Of a stretch of 64,000 bases of DNA, positions 35,292-43,625 are shown in pieces. The translations under genes and the position numbers were made by a program. How positions within the stretch are numbered: position 1 is the first letter of the stretch; each line of letters begins with the position of its first letter. The notes below the pieces were generated by a model that made no database searches, was not told the DNA's origin, and saw only the letters and a list, made by a program, of their open reading frames with translations. This DNA comes from Paraburkholderia acidipaludis NBRC 101816 (GTDB taxonomy: Bacteria > Pseudomonadota > Gammaproteobacteria > Burkholderiales > Burkholderiaceae), in contig NZ_BAXZ01000007.1 of NCBI RefSeq assembly GCF_000684975.1, forward strand, positions 124,001 to 188,000, given 5' to 3'.

Positions 35292-36880
35292 CGAAGACAT
35301 CCCGCATGCGGACACCCCCCGCCTTTCCCCGCGCACGCACCGCGCTGCGCCTCCTTCCTCTCGCTTTCGCCGTGTCGGTCACGCTGCTCGCGAGCGGCTG
35401 CATGGTCGGCCCCGACTATCACCGCCCGCAGGTCGCCGTGCCCGCTACGTGGAAGGAACTGCCGGGCTGGACCCAGGCCGAGCCCAACGCCGCGGGCCCG
35501 AAGGGCGACTGGTGGACGGCGTTCAACGACCCGATGCTCGACGAGCTGGAACCGCTCGTCGCGGTCTCGAACCAGACCGTGAAGCAGGACTACGCGAACT
35601 ACCAGGAGGCGATTGCCGAAGTGCGCGTGGCCCGCGCGAGCCTCTTCCCGACGCTCGGCATCAACGGCTCCGCCACGCGCGAGCGCGCTTCCACGGGATC
35701 GCTCAGCGGCGTGAGCGGCTTCAACACGGGTGCGCGCGTCGTCAATGCCGGCACGCTCGAAGGGAGCGCCAGCTGGGATCTGGATGTCTGGGGCCAGGTG
35801 CGGCGCCAGGTCGAGGAAAGCTCGGCGACGGCGCAGGCCAGCGAGGCGACGCTCGCCAACGCCACGCTCTCCGAGCAGATCGCGCTCGCCAACGCCGTGA
35901 TCGACCTGCGCACGACCGACGCCGACATCGACCTGCTCACGAACACGGTCGAGGCCTACAAGAAGTTCCTGCGCGTCGTGGCCGACCAGGATCAGGCGGG
36001 CACCGTCGCGCCGTCCGATCTCGTTTCGGCGCGCACGCAGCTGGAAAGCGTGCAGGCCAGCCTGATCGCGCTCGGCGTTTCGCGCGCGCAATACGAGCAC
36101 GCGATCGCGGTGCTGGTCGGCCGCAATCCCGAGGACATGGCCATCCCTCACAGCGAGCGTCTGCCGGCCTTGCCGACGATCCCGGCGGGCGTGCCCTCCA
36201 CGATCCTGCAGCGCCGCCCGGACGTCGCCACGGCCGAGCGGCAGATGGCCTCCGCGAACGCGGCGATCGGCGTGGCGGTAGCGGCCTACTATCCGTCGAT
36301 CTCGCTTTCCGCGCTCGACGGCTTCACGCAGTCGCCGCTTTCGGGGCTTCTGCACATCAGCAATTACGTGTGGTCGCTCGGCGCGAGCGCCTCGGAAACG
36401 ATCTTCGACGGCGGCGAACGCAGCGGCGAAGTGGCTGCGGCACGCGCGAGCTATGACGCGGCCGTCGCCAACTATCGCGGCACGGTGCTCTCCGCGTTCC
36501 AGAACGTGGAGAACGATCTTTCCGGCCTGCGCATCCTCGCGCAGCAGTCCGAAGCGTTGGACGCCGCCGTGCGCGATGCCATCCACGGCACGGAGATCGC
36601 GCAGAACGAATACGAAGCGGGCACCGTCGACTACACGACCGTCGCGACGGCGCAGGCGACGCAGCTGACCGATCAGCAATCGGCGCTGAGCGTGCAGCAG
36701 TCACGGCTGCTCGACTCGATATCGCTGATTGGCGACCTGGGCGGCGGATGGACCGGCGTGATGCACGAACCGCTGCATCCCGACCGCGCGGACCCGAGCG
36801 CGAACGCGGCGGCCAGCGCGCCGATGGGTGCGACCGCGCAAGAGGCGAGCCGCACGCAAACGGGGGCGACGAATCCTTGA
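35288..36880 (+). CDS. Outer-membrane efflux lipoprotein, NodT/OprM family
   Basis: Predicted 530-residue outer-membrane channel completing the tripartite pump. A lipoprotein signal is seen, with lipobox LLASGC and lipidated Cys38. Two outer-membrane-efflux repeats follow (start MVGPDYHRPQVAVPATWKE; repeat motifs RRPDVATAERQMASANAAIG and FQNVENDLSGLRIL). The C-terminal 40 residues are Ala/Thr-rich and beyond the barrel. The ATG overlaps the mdtC stop by four bases. An inverted repeat CAAAAG-CCCG-CTTTTG at 36895-36910 follows but has no T run. Confidence 0.9.
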   Translation: MTKTSRMRTPPAFPRARTALRLLPLAFAVSVTLLASGCMVGPDYHRPQVAVPATWKELPGWTQAEPNAAGPKGDWWTAFNDPMLDELEPLVAVSNQTVKQDYANYQEAIAEVRVARASLFPTLGINGSATRERASTGSLSGVSGFNTGARVVNAGTLEGSASWDLDVWGQVRRQVEESSATAQASEATLANATLSEQIALANAVIDLRTTDADIDLLTNTVEAYKKFLRVVADQDQAGTVAPSDLVSARTQLESVQASLIALGVSRAQYEHAIAVLVGRNPEDMAIPHSERLPALPTIPAGVPSTILQRRPDVATAERQMASANAAIGVAVAAYYPSISLSALDGFTQSPLSGLLHISNYVWSLGASASETIFDGGERSGEVAAARASYDAAVANYRGTVLSAFQNVENDLSGLRILAQQSEALDAAVRDAIHGTEIAQNEYEAGTVDYTTVATAQATQLTDQQSALSVQQSRLLDSISLIGDLGGGWTGVMHEPLHPDRADPSANAAASAPMGATAQEASRTQTGATNP

Positions 36881-36972
36881 TGGGCCGCTAAATTCAAAAG
36901 CCCGCTTTTGTGAACTGCCCCCCAAGAACGGCACGGATCAGGGGATATTCGCGTCCAGTACGATCGCCTTGG

Positions 36973-37422
36973 TCATGCCGCCCCGGAACCTGCCTTGCTC
37001 TTTCCGGCCGCAGCACCTATCGCACCGGCCAATCCCGCATTGTCATAGGCGCGCCCCGCGATGCCCCATGCGCCATCCGCCGCATAGACCACATTGACCC
37101 AGATACGGTCGCGCGCGAGCCGCCCTTCCGCCGCCCGCTCGACCACCTCCGTCGCTCGTTCGACGAAGCGCTGCTTCGCCTCGGGCGTCGCCAGCGCCAC
37201 GGCAGGCAGCTTGAGCTCGACGAAAGCCGCCGCGCCCGCCTTGCCGCCCGCAAACACACGTCCGGGCGGCACCGCGTTCAGCGTGCCGACCACGTTCGGC
37301 TCCATGAATGCATTCCCCTCCAGTTGCTCGATTTCCAGCAGAGCTTCGGTCAATGCGGCAAACACCCGGGCTTCGGCTGCGGGTGCGAGCAAACCCTCGG
37401 CTACGGTCAACGTAATCGGCAT
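36973..37422 (-). CDS. Tautomerase-family protein
   Basis: Predicted 149-residue protein of the tautomerase/MIF superfamily. The N terminus MPITLTVAEGLL places Pro directly after Met, which serves as the catalytic base once Met is removed. Two related beta-alpha-beta halves can be made out (ALTEALLEIEQ; VERATEVVERAAEG), and a Gly/Ala/Ser-rich tail follows. The ATG at 37422 has a good ribosome-binding site (AGAGGA). It is divergent from a TetR gene across strong inverted repeats, so it is the likely target of that repressor. Substrate unknown. Confidence 0.72.
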   Translation of the reverse strand: MPITLTVAEGLLAPAAEARVFAALTEALLEIEQLEGNAFMEPNVVGTLNAVPPGRVFAGGKAGAAAFVELKLPAVALATPEAKQRFVERATEVVERAAEGRLARDRIWVNVVYAADGAWGIAGRAYDNAGLAGAIGAAAGKSKAGSGAA

Positions 37423-37483
37423 GGCAATTCCTCTTCCGGTAAGTGAGTAAGCCAACGGGAACTCAGGTCGTGATATAAATACT

Positions 37484-37543
37484 GATCACTCTCTATAGAA
37501 TAGATACCAATCACTCTTTATGCAAGATAAAGAGTGATCACTC
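37484..37543. promoter_or_regulatory. Cluster of nested inverted repeats, TetR operators
   Basis: An AT-rich block with three copies of the half-site ATCACTC: GATCACTC at 37484-37491; a 12-bp inverted repeat ATCACTCTTTAT / ATAAAGAGTGAT (37510-37521 and 37527-37538, spacer GCAAG); and a perfect palindrome GAGTGATCACTC (37532-37543) sharing the right arm. It sits between the tautomerase gene and tetR and ends 15 bases before the tetR ATG, so it likely represses both. Confidence 0.75.
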
Positions 37544-37558
37544 CGAAAGAGGCCGTCC

Positions 37559-38164
37559 ATGCGTTATTCCGCCGAGCACAAGAACGAGACCCGCGCCCGC
37601 ATTCTCGAAGCCGCCAGCCGGCTGTTCCGCGAGGAGGGCTACGGCGGTTCGGGTATCGGTCCGCTGACAAAAGCCGCTGGCGTGACCAACGGCGCGTTCT
37701 ACGGACATTTCAAATCGAAGAGCGAGGCGTTCCGCAACGTCGTGCTCGCGGGAATCGGGCAGCTGAGGGATGGCGTAGCGTCATTGCGGGCCGCCCACGG
37801 CACGCGCTGGCGACGGCCGTTCATCGACTTCTACCTGGGGCCGCGGCGCACCTGCAAGCTCGGCGAGAGCTGCGCGTTGCCGAGCCTCTCGCCGGAAGTG
37901 ATGCGCGCCGACGACGAAACGCGCACCGCCTACGAAGAGGAACTGCTGCGCCTCGTGGGTGAAGTGTCGGCGGGACTCGACGATCTGCCCGCCGCCGGCC
38001 GCGACGACCGTGCAATCGCATTCCTCGCGCTGCTCTCGGGCGGCGTGACGCTGGCGCGCGCCGTCCGTGATCCGGCGCTTTCGGAGCGAATCGCGAAAGC
38101 CGTCGGCCGCTACGCGACGGCGATGACCGAGCCCGAAGACACGGCGCCCAGGCGCAAGCGGTAA
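37559..38164 (+). CDS. TetR/AcrR family transcriptional regulator
   Basis: Predicted 201-residue repressor with N-terminal helix-turn-helix (ARILEAASRLFREEGYGGSG, LTKAAGVTNGAFYGHFKSKS). The C-terminal domain contains CKLGESCALPSLSPEV, a two-Cys segment common in this TetR subgroup. The AGAGG ribosome-binding site lies seven bases before the ATG. Dense inverted repeats overlap its promoter and the divergent tautomerase promoter, pointing to autoregulation. Ligand unknown. Confidence 0.88.
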   Translation: MRYSAEHKNETRARILEAASRLFREEGYGGSGIGPLTKAAGVTNGAFYGHFKSKSEAFRNVVLAGIGQLRDGVASLRAAHGTRWRRPFIDFYLGPRRTCKLGESCALPSLSPEVMRADDETRTAYEEELLRLVGEVSAGLDDLPAAGRDDRAIAFLALLSGGVTLARAVRDPALSERIAKAVGRYATAMTEPEDTAPRRKR

Positions 38165-38191
38165 CCCGTCGTCCGGACCTCGCGAGGTCCG

Positions 38192-38590
38192 CTAGTCGTT
38201 AGCGTAGTGGAATTCGGGCATCGACTTGAGCGTGGACTTGTCCGCCTGCAGAACGATCTGCCGGCTGCTGATCTGCAATTCGTTGAACGGCACCGCAACA
38301 AGGTGCTTGCCCATGCCGAGGAACCCGCCCACCGAGAGAATGGCGAACGCCCCCTGGTCGGGCGGCACGAGAACGATGTCGTCCACGGTGCCGATCTTCG
38401 TGCCGCTCGTGTCGTACACGTCGGCGCCATCGAGCTTCGAGGCGCGGTAGCCCGTGCCCGACTGAACGGTGGCGACGCGCTGCACGGCGATCGACTGTGG
38501 CGCGCCTTGCGCATGCACGAGGCCTGCGGCGCCCAACGTCGAGGCGAGCAGCGTCGCCGCAGCCAGCTTTGCTGCCTTTGCGGTCATCAT
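38192..38590 (-). CDS. Exported PRC-barrel domain protein
   Basis: Predicted 132-residue periplasmic protein. The signal peptide is MMTAKAAKLAAATLLASTLG followed by a cleavage site near AGLVHAQ. The mature part is a PRC-barrel (YRASKLDGADVYDTSGTKIG, then VDDIVLVPPDQGAFAILSVG and KHLVAVPFNELQ). PRC-barrels bind small molecules or partner proteins; this exported type is common and uncharacterised. A ribosome-binding site (GGGAGAG) precedes two adjacent ATG codons. Confidence 0.8.
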   Translation of the reverse strand: MMTAKAAKLAAATLLASTLGAAGLVHAQGAPQSIAVQRVATVQSGTGYRASKLDGADVYDTSGTKIGTVDDIVLVPPDQGAFAILSVGGFLGMGKHLVAVPFNELQISSRQIVLQADKSTLKSMPEFHYAND

Positions 38591-38655
38591 GGTGCTCTCC
38601 CTGTTCTGGTTTGACCCGGAAAACCGGGCAGCAAAGCGCATGCCCGCTCGGAGCT

Positions 38656-39096
38656 TCAGGGTTCGCACGGCGCCGCCGGCAGCGCCGACGCGGGCAGGCC
38701 GAACAGATAATCGAAACCGAGGTTATAGAGGTAGGCGTAGACGAGGAAGAACACCGTCAAGCCGATATCCATGACGAAAGCCTCGACCAGCGTAATGCGC
38801 AGCATCCACGCGAACATGGGCACGAGCATCAGCACGAGGCCGCCTTCGAAGCCCACCGCATGCGCGATACGCCGCACCACACTCCGGCCGCGCTTCGTCT
38901 GCCGCGCTTCCCAGCGCTCGAACATCGTGTTGTAGACGAAGTTCCACGCCGTAGCGATCACCGACGAGAGCACCGCCGCCACCGCCGCCCGGTTAAAACC
39001 GCTCCCGGCGATCGAAGCGAAGCTCGTGCCCGTCACGAGGATGGCGAGACCCTCGAACACGGTGACATAGACGATGCGGCGTTTGAGACCTTGCAT
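38656..39096 (-). CDS. PACE family efflux transporter (AceI-like)
   Basis: Predicted 146-residue inner-membrane protein with four helices arranged as two repeats of the bacterial transmembrane pair domain. Each repeat carries the family motif of Arg/His and Glu near the helix start (KRRIVYVTVFEGLAILVTG; RRIAHAVGFEGGLVLMLVPM). PACE proteins export chlorhexidine, other biocides and short polyamines by proton exchange. The AGGAGG ribosome-binding site fixes the ATG at 39096. It is divergent from a LysR gene, the usual arrangement for this family. Confidence 0.85.
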   Translation of the reverse strand: MQGLKRRIVYVTVFEGLAILVTGTSFASIAGSGFNRAAVAAVLSSVIATAWNFVYNTMFERWEARQTKRGRSVVRRIAHAVGFEGGLVLMLVPMFAWMLRITLVEAFVMDIGLTVFFLVYAYLYNLGFDYLFGLPASALPAAPCEP

Positions 39097-39190
39097 GGCG
39101 CCTCCTGCGCGAGTCGGAACGGCCTTGATCCTCTCACGGGAAATCTGATACAACCAGTCAGCTTCTTTCAAAAAAACTGAAGGGTTGGCA

Positions 39191-40087
39191 ATGAGCTTCC
39201 ACTCGGACAATGTGGCCGTCTTTCTTGCCGTGCTCGATCACGGGTCGTTCTCGGCGGCAGCCCGCGCGCTGGGCAAAGTGCCTTCCGCGGTGAGCATGAC
39301 GATCGCGAACCTCGAAGCCGCGCTCGACCTCGTGCTGTTCGAGCGCACGGGCCGCGAGCCCGTCCCCACGGCCGCTGCCCGCGCGCTGGAGCCGCGCGCG
39401 CGCCAGATCGCGCTGCAACTGAGGCAACTCGACGTGCACGCGCTCGCGCTGCACGCCGGGCTGGAAAAGACGCTCGCCATCGCCGTGGCGCCGGAACTGC
39501 TGGCCGCGCCGTGGAGCACGCCGCTGCAGACGCTGGCTCACGAGTTTCCCGCGCTGGAGGTGAACATCGTATCGGCGCCGCAAACGCACGCCATGCGCAT
39601 GCTCCACGAGGGCGCCGTGCAGCTCGCGCTGGTGTTCGAGCGGCCCGGTCTCGATGCGCGCGAGGGCTTTCAGGAACTGAGCAGCGAATTGCTGGTGGCC
39701 GTGGTGTCGCCCGATCACCCGCTCTATCAGCCCGACCAGAGCTGCGTGAGCCACGAAGACCTGATCGCGGGCCGGCAGATCGCCGTCGCGAGTCATGCGG
39801 ACAGCCGGCTCAACAACCCCACGCTCGTATCGCGCACCACGTGGCGCACGGACAGCCATCTCGCCACGCTGGGCCTCGTCCAGGCCGGGCTCGGCTGGGC
39901 TTACCTGCCGCGCGCGCTCGTGCTGCCGCTGCTCGCCACGGGCGCGCTCGTGGAGATCGTGCTCGAGAACATGAGCAACGAAATCCGCCTCTGGGCCGAC
40001 ATCGTCTGGTCGACGGAGCGCCCGCTCGGGCTCGCCGCGCGGCGCTACGTCGAACTGATGCGCGAAGGGCGCAAGACCGGCACCTGA
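39191..40087 (+). CDS. LysR family regulator of the PACE transporter
   Basis: Predicted 298-residue LysR regulator. The N-terminal winged helix reads NVAVFLAVLDHGSFSAAARA followed by LGKVPSAVSMTIANLEAALD; a normal effector-binding domain follows. The ATG at 39191 is chosen with GAAGGG upstream; a TTG at 39185 is possible. The 94-base divergent spacer to the PACE gene contains CTGA-N9-TCAG (39145-39161), a possible LysR contact site. By analogy with AceR it probably activates the transporter in response to its substrate. Confidence 0.87.
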   Translation: MSFHSDNVAVFLAVLDHGSFSAAARALGKVPSAVSMTIANLEAALDLVLFERTGREPVPTAAARALEPRARQIALQLRQLDVHALALHAGLEKTLAIAVAPELLAAPWSTPLQTLAHEFPALEVNIVSAPQTHAMRMLHEGAVQLALVFERPGLDAREGFQELSSELLVAVVSPDHPLYQPDQSCVSHEDLIAGRQIAVASHADSRLNNPTLVSRTTWRTDSHLATLGLVQAGLGWAYLPRALVLPLLATGALVEIVLENMSNEIRLWADIVWSTERPLGLAARRYVELMREGRKTGT

Positions 40088-40191
40088 CACGCGGCGCGAT
40101 TCTCTCGGCCCGACACGGCAAAGCCGCGGCGCAAACGCTATGCTACGGCTTTCGCCCAACCGGGCCACGACCGACCGCTAGAGGAATCGCC

Positions 40192-40905
40192 ATGAAACAG
40201 CCCGCCGGATCCATGATCACCTTCACCCGCCCCGACGGCCAGACGCTGCAGGGCTATCTCGCCCGCCCCGAGAAGGCCGAGGGCGCGCCGGCCATCGTCG
40301 TGATCCAGGAGTGGTGGGGATTGAACGACCAGATCCGCGGCGTGGCCGACCGCCTCGCCCAGTCGGGCTACCTCGCGCTGGTTCCCGATCTCTACCGCGG
40401 CAAATCCACGGTCGAGGAAGAGGAAGCAAGCCACCTGATGAACGCGCTCGACTTCGCCGACGCTGCCTCGCAGGACGTGCGCGGCGCCGTGGACTACCTG
40501 AAGACCTTGACCGACCGCGTCGGCGTGAGCGGCTACTGCATGGGCGGCGCCCTGACGCTGCTGGCCGCAAGCCAGATCCCCGGCCTCGCGGGTGTGGTGG
40601 TGTGGTACGGCTTCCCGCCGCTCGAATACATCGACGCCACGAAGATCACCGCGCCGGTGCTCGGTCACTGGGCCACGCAGGACCAGTTCTTCAAGACCGA
40701 AGGCGTCGACGCGCTGGAAACGAAGCTGCTCGAAGCCAAGGTCGATGTCGAGTTCCACCGCTATCTCGCGCACCACGCGTTCGCCAACGAGACCGCCGTG
40801 GGCCCGAGCCGCATCGCCGCCACGCAGTACGACCCGGTCTGGGCGCAACTGGCCTGGGATCGCACGCTCACGTTCTGGGGCAAGACGCTCTGGCCGCGAG
40901 GCTGA
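40192..40905 (+). CDS. Dienelactone hydrolase family protein
   Basis: Predicted 237-residue alpha/beta hydrolase. The nucleophile elbow has Cys (VGVSGYCMGGAL), as in carboxymethylenebutenolidase. The Asp is seen in HWATQDQFF and the His in LAHHAFANET, and the substrate-side Glu in VVIQEWWGLNDQIRG is present. Dienelactone hydrolases open lactones formed in chloroaromatic degradation, but many homologues have other roles. No partner aromatic-pathway gene adjoins it. It ends four bases from the convergent LysR gene, and its stop codon forms the loop of GAGGC-TGA-GCCTC. Confidence 0.82.
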   Translation: MKQPAGSMITFTRPDGQTLQGYLARPEKAEGAPAIVVIQEWWGLNDQIRGVADRLAQSGYLALVPDLYRGKSTVEEEEASHLMNALDFADAASQDVRGAVDYLKTLTDRVGVSGYCMGGALTLLAASQIPGLAGVVVWYGFPPLEYIDATKITAPVLGHWATQDQFFKTEGVDALETKLLEAKVDVEFHRYLAHHAFANETAVGPSRIAATQYDPVWAQLAWDRTLTFWGKTLWPRG

Positions 40906-40908
40906 GCC

Positions 40909-41844
40909 TCACTGGTCACGCGGGGCCGGCCCCGTTGACTGCCCCGCCGCCGTCAACCGCCGCAGCTCTTCCAGCAGCTTCACCGCCGGGCTCGGCAGAA
41001 TGCCGTCCCGGCGCCGGAAGGCGGTGAGCGTGCGCCGCCCTTCCACGCCCGGCAGTTCGAGCGTATCGAACACCCCCGCCTTGCTTTCCGTCGCGTACAT
41101 GGGCGTCGCCATCCAGCTCAGGAAGCGCGAACTCGCCACGAGGCTCTTCAGCACGGTGATCGAGCGCGTCTCGACCACCACGTTCGGCAAGCCCAGGCCC
41201 TGTTCCGCGAACACCTGCTGCATGTGCTCGAAGGGCGCCGTGCCGCGCGGCGGGATTGCCCATTGTTCGTCGAGCGTGTCGGCCAGCGTGAGGCCCGGCT
41301 TGCGGCGCAACGGATGATCGAGCGCCGCCACGACATAACTCAGATCCTCCCAGCGACAATCGCCGATCGCGGCGATCTCGTCGGTATCCGGCACCGCCAT
41401 GCTGAGCGCGAGGTCGATCTCGCGGCGCACCAGGGCGTCGGCAAGACGGTCCCACACCCCTTCGATAATTTCCACCCGCAGCTTGGGCCACTTCTGCAGC
41501 ACACCGCTCACGGCGAGCGGCAACACATGGCTCGCAATGCTGCCCACCGCGCCGCAGCGGATCGTCCCGCGCGCGAGGCCGCGCATGGCGTCGATTTCCT
41601 CGCGGGTCTGCTCGGCCTCGCGCAGCAAGAGGATCGCGTGCGGCAGCAGCGCATCGCCAACGGCCGTGAGCTGCATGCCGCGCGAATGGCGTTCGAAGAG
41701 CGGCGCGCCCACCTGGTCTTCGAGCCGGCGGATCGCCCGGCTCAGCGCGGGCTGCGTGACGTGCAGCGTATCGGCCGCGCGCCCGAGGCTGCCGGCCGAT
41801 ACGATCGTGGCGAAGGCATGCAGTTGCTGAAGATTGAAAGTCAT
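40909..41844 (-). CDS. LysR family regulator of the benzoylformate decarboxylase operon
   Basis: Predicted 311-residue LysR regulator with helix-turn-helix FNLQQLHAFATIVSAGSLGR, ADTLHVTQPALSRAIRRLED and a full effector domain. It is divergent from a benzoylformate decarboxylase and an aldehyde dehydrogenase gene. The 103-base spacer contains GGTAAT (41852-41857) and ATTACC (41885-41890) as an interrupted inverted repeat, plausible as its binding region. Probable inducer: benzoylformate, mandelate or a related acid (inference from context). Confidence 0.87.
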   Translation of the reverse strand: MTFNLQQLHAFATIVSAGSLGRAADTLHVTQPALSRAIRRLEDQVGAPLFERHSRGMQLTAVGDALLPHAILLLREAEQTREEIDAMRGLARGTIRCGAVGSIASHVLPLAVSGVLQKWPKLRVEIIEGVWDRLADALVRREIDLALSMAVPDTDEIAAIGDCRWEDLSYVVAALDHPLRRKPGLTLADTLDEQWAIPPRGTAPFEHMQQVFAEQGLGLPNVVVETRSITVLKSLVASSRFLSWMATPMYATESKAGVFDTLELPGVEGRRTLTAFRRRDGILPSPAVKLLEELRRLTAAGQSTGPAPRDQ

Positions 41845-41947
41845 GCCTGAAGGTAATGCCTTTGGGCAGAACCGGCAATTTCGGATTACCCCGAGCCTCG
41901 CGATAATGCCCCATCGGCACAACGCGCCCCGTACAAGGAGACACCCA

Positions 41948-43582
41948 ATGGCAGGCAGTGCGCCTCAACAGGACAAACCGGCTGACACCGCGCAGGGCAG
42001 GACCGTGCGCGACGCCGTGATCGACTTCGCACGCCGTGTCGGCATGACGTCGATCTTCGCGAACCCCGGCTCGACCGAGTTGCCGATGTTCCGCGATTTC
42101 CCGGCCGATTTCCGTTATGTGCTGGGCCTGCACGAGGCGGTCGTCGTCGGCATGGCCGACGGCTATGCCCAGGCGAGCGGCCGCACGGCGCTCGTAAACC
42201 TGCATTCGGCGGCCGGCGTCGGCAATGCCATGGGCAATATCTTCACGGCGTTCCGCAACCGCACGCCGCTCGTCATCACCGCCGGTCAGCAGGCGCGCTC
42301 GATCCTGCCGTTCGACCCGTTCCTCGCCGCGACCCAGGCGACCGAGCTGCCGAAGCCCTATGTGAAATGGAGCATCGAGCCCGCGCGCGCCGAAGACGTC
42401 CCGCTCGCCATCGCGCGGGCCTGGGCAATCGCCATGCAGGAGCCGCGCGGCCCCGTGTTCGTCTCGATTCCCGTCGACGATTGGGACCGGCCGTCCGCGC
42501 TCGTGCCCGAGCGCGAGGTCGCCCATGTCATGCGGCCCGATCCGGCGATGCTCGCGCGCATCGGCGCGCTGCTCGATGCGTGCGAGCGGCCCGCGTTCGT
42601 GGTGGGCGGGGCCGTGGACCGCGCGCACGCCGTCGAGGACGTGGTTCAACTCGCCGAGCGGCATCGCGCGCGCGTCTACGTCGCGCCCATGACGGGACGC
42701 TGCAGCTTTCCGGAAACCCATCGCCTCTTCGCCGGCTTCCTGCCCGCCATGCGCGAGCGCATCGTCGAAACGCTCGGCGGCCACGATCTCGTCTTCGCAC
42801 TCGGCGCACCGGCGTTCACTTACCACGTGGAGGGGCGCGGCCCGCATGTGCCGCCCGGCGCGCCGCTGTGCCAGTTGATCGACGATCCGGGCACGGCTGC
42901 GTGGACGCCGCAAGGCCTGATCGCCGTCGGCAATGTGCGGCTCGGCGTGCGCGACCTGCTCGCGCGCCCGGCGCCTCGCGAGCGTGCCTTGCCCGCACCG
43001 CGGCCGACGCCGCCGCGTGCGCTGCCGCCGTCCCCTGGAGAACGCATGTCGGTGGCATTCGCGTTGCAGACGCTCAACGAAGCGCGCCACAGCAACAACG
43101 GCAACGACATCGTTGTGGAGGAAGCGCCCAGCGCCCGCCCCGTCATGCAGACCTACCTGCCGATCGAGCGCGCGGGCGGCTTCCTGACCATGGACAGCGG
43201 CGGCCTCGGCTACGGCATGCCTGCCGCGGTGGGCGTGGCGCTCGCCACGCCTCGCAAGCGCGTGATCGCGCTGATAGGCGACGGCTCCAGCATGTACTCG
43301 ATCCAGGCGATCTGGAGCGCCGCGCAGCTGCGCCTGCCCATCACTTTCGTTATCCTGAACAACACGCGCTACGCGGCGCTGCAGGATTTCGCGCCGGTGT
43401 TCGGTTTCGGCCCCGGCGATCCGGTCCAGGGCACCGACCTGCCGGGCCTCGACTTCGTCACGATCGCGGCCGGCATGGGCTGTCCTGGCGTGCGCGTAAG
43501 CGTTGCGTCCGAGTTGCACGGAGCGCTGCAAAACGCGCTCTCGTCGCCAGGGCCTGCGCTCGTCGAAGTGGTCGTCGCGTAA
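41948..43582 (+). CDS. mdlC: Benzoylformate decarboxylase-like ThDP enzyme
   Basis: Predicted 544-residue thiamine-diphosphate enzyme that would convert benzoylformate to benzaldehyde. Equivalents of the Pseudomonas MdlC active site are visible: Ser42 in ANPGSTELPMF, the ThDP-activating Glu63 in LHEAVVVGMADGYAQAS, His86 in VNLHSAAGVGNAMG and a His near 294 in GAPAFTYHVEG. The cofactor motif GDGSSMYSIQAIW with LNNTRYAAL is near residue 440. AAGGAG lies seven bases before the ATG at 41948. Followed by an aldehyde dehydrogenase 43 bases on; no mandelate dehydrogenase gene is nearby, so the true substrate may be another 2-oxo acid. Confidence 0.85.
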   Translation: MAGSAPQQDKPADTAQGRTVRDAVIDFARRVGMTSIFANPGSTELPMFRDFPADFRYVLGLHEAVVVGMADGYAQASGRTALVNLHSAAGVGNAMGNIFTAFRNRTPLVITAGQQARSILPFDPFLAATQATELPKPYVKWSIEPARAEDVPLAIARAWAIAMQEPRGPVFVSIPVDDWDRPSALVPEREVAHVMRPDPAMLARIGALLDACERPAFVVGGAVDRAHAVEDVVQLAERHRARVYVAPMTGRCSFPETHRLFAGFLPAMRERIVETLGGHDLVFALGAPAFTYHVEGRGPHVPPGAPLCQLIDDPGTAAWTPQGLIAVGNVRLGVRDLLARPAPRERALPAPRPTPPRALPPSPGERMSVAFALQTLNEARHSNNGNDIVVEEAPSARPVMQTYLPIERAGGFLTMDSGGLGYGMPAAVGVALATPRKRVIALIGDGSSMYSIQAIWSAAQLRLPITFVILNNTRYAALQDFAPVFGFGPGDPVQGTDLPGLDFVTIAAGMGCPGVRVSVASELHGALQNALSSPGPALVEVVVA

Positions 43583-43625
43583 CCCCGCTCTCTAATACCC
43601 ATCACGATTATCGAGGAGACAAACC

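Noticed and set aside
40898..40910. GAGGC-TGA-GCCTC hairpin at the dienelactone hydrolase stop as a terminator
   Set aside because: Only five base pairs and no T run on either strand; mentioned in the gene entry only.
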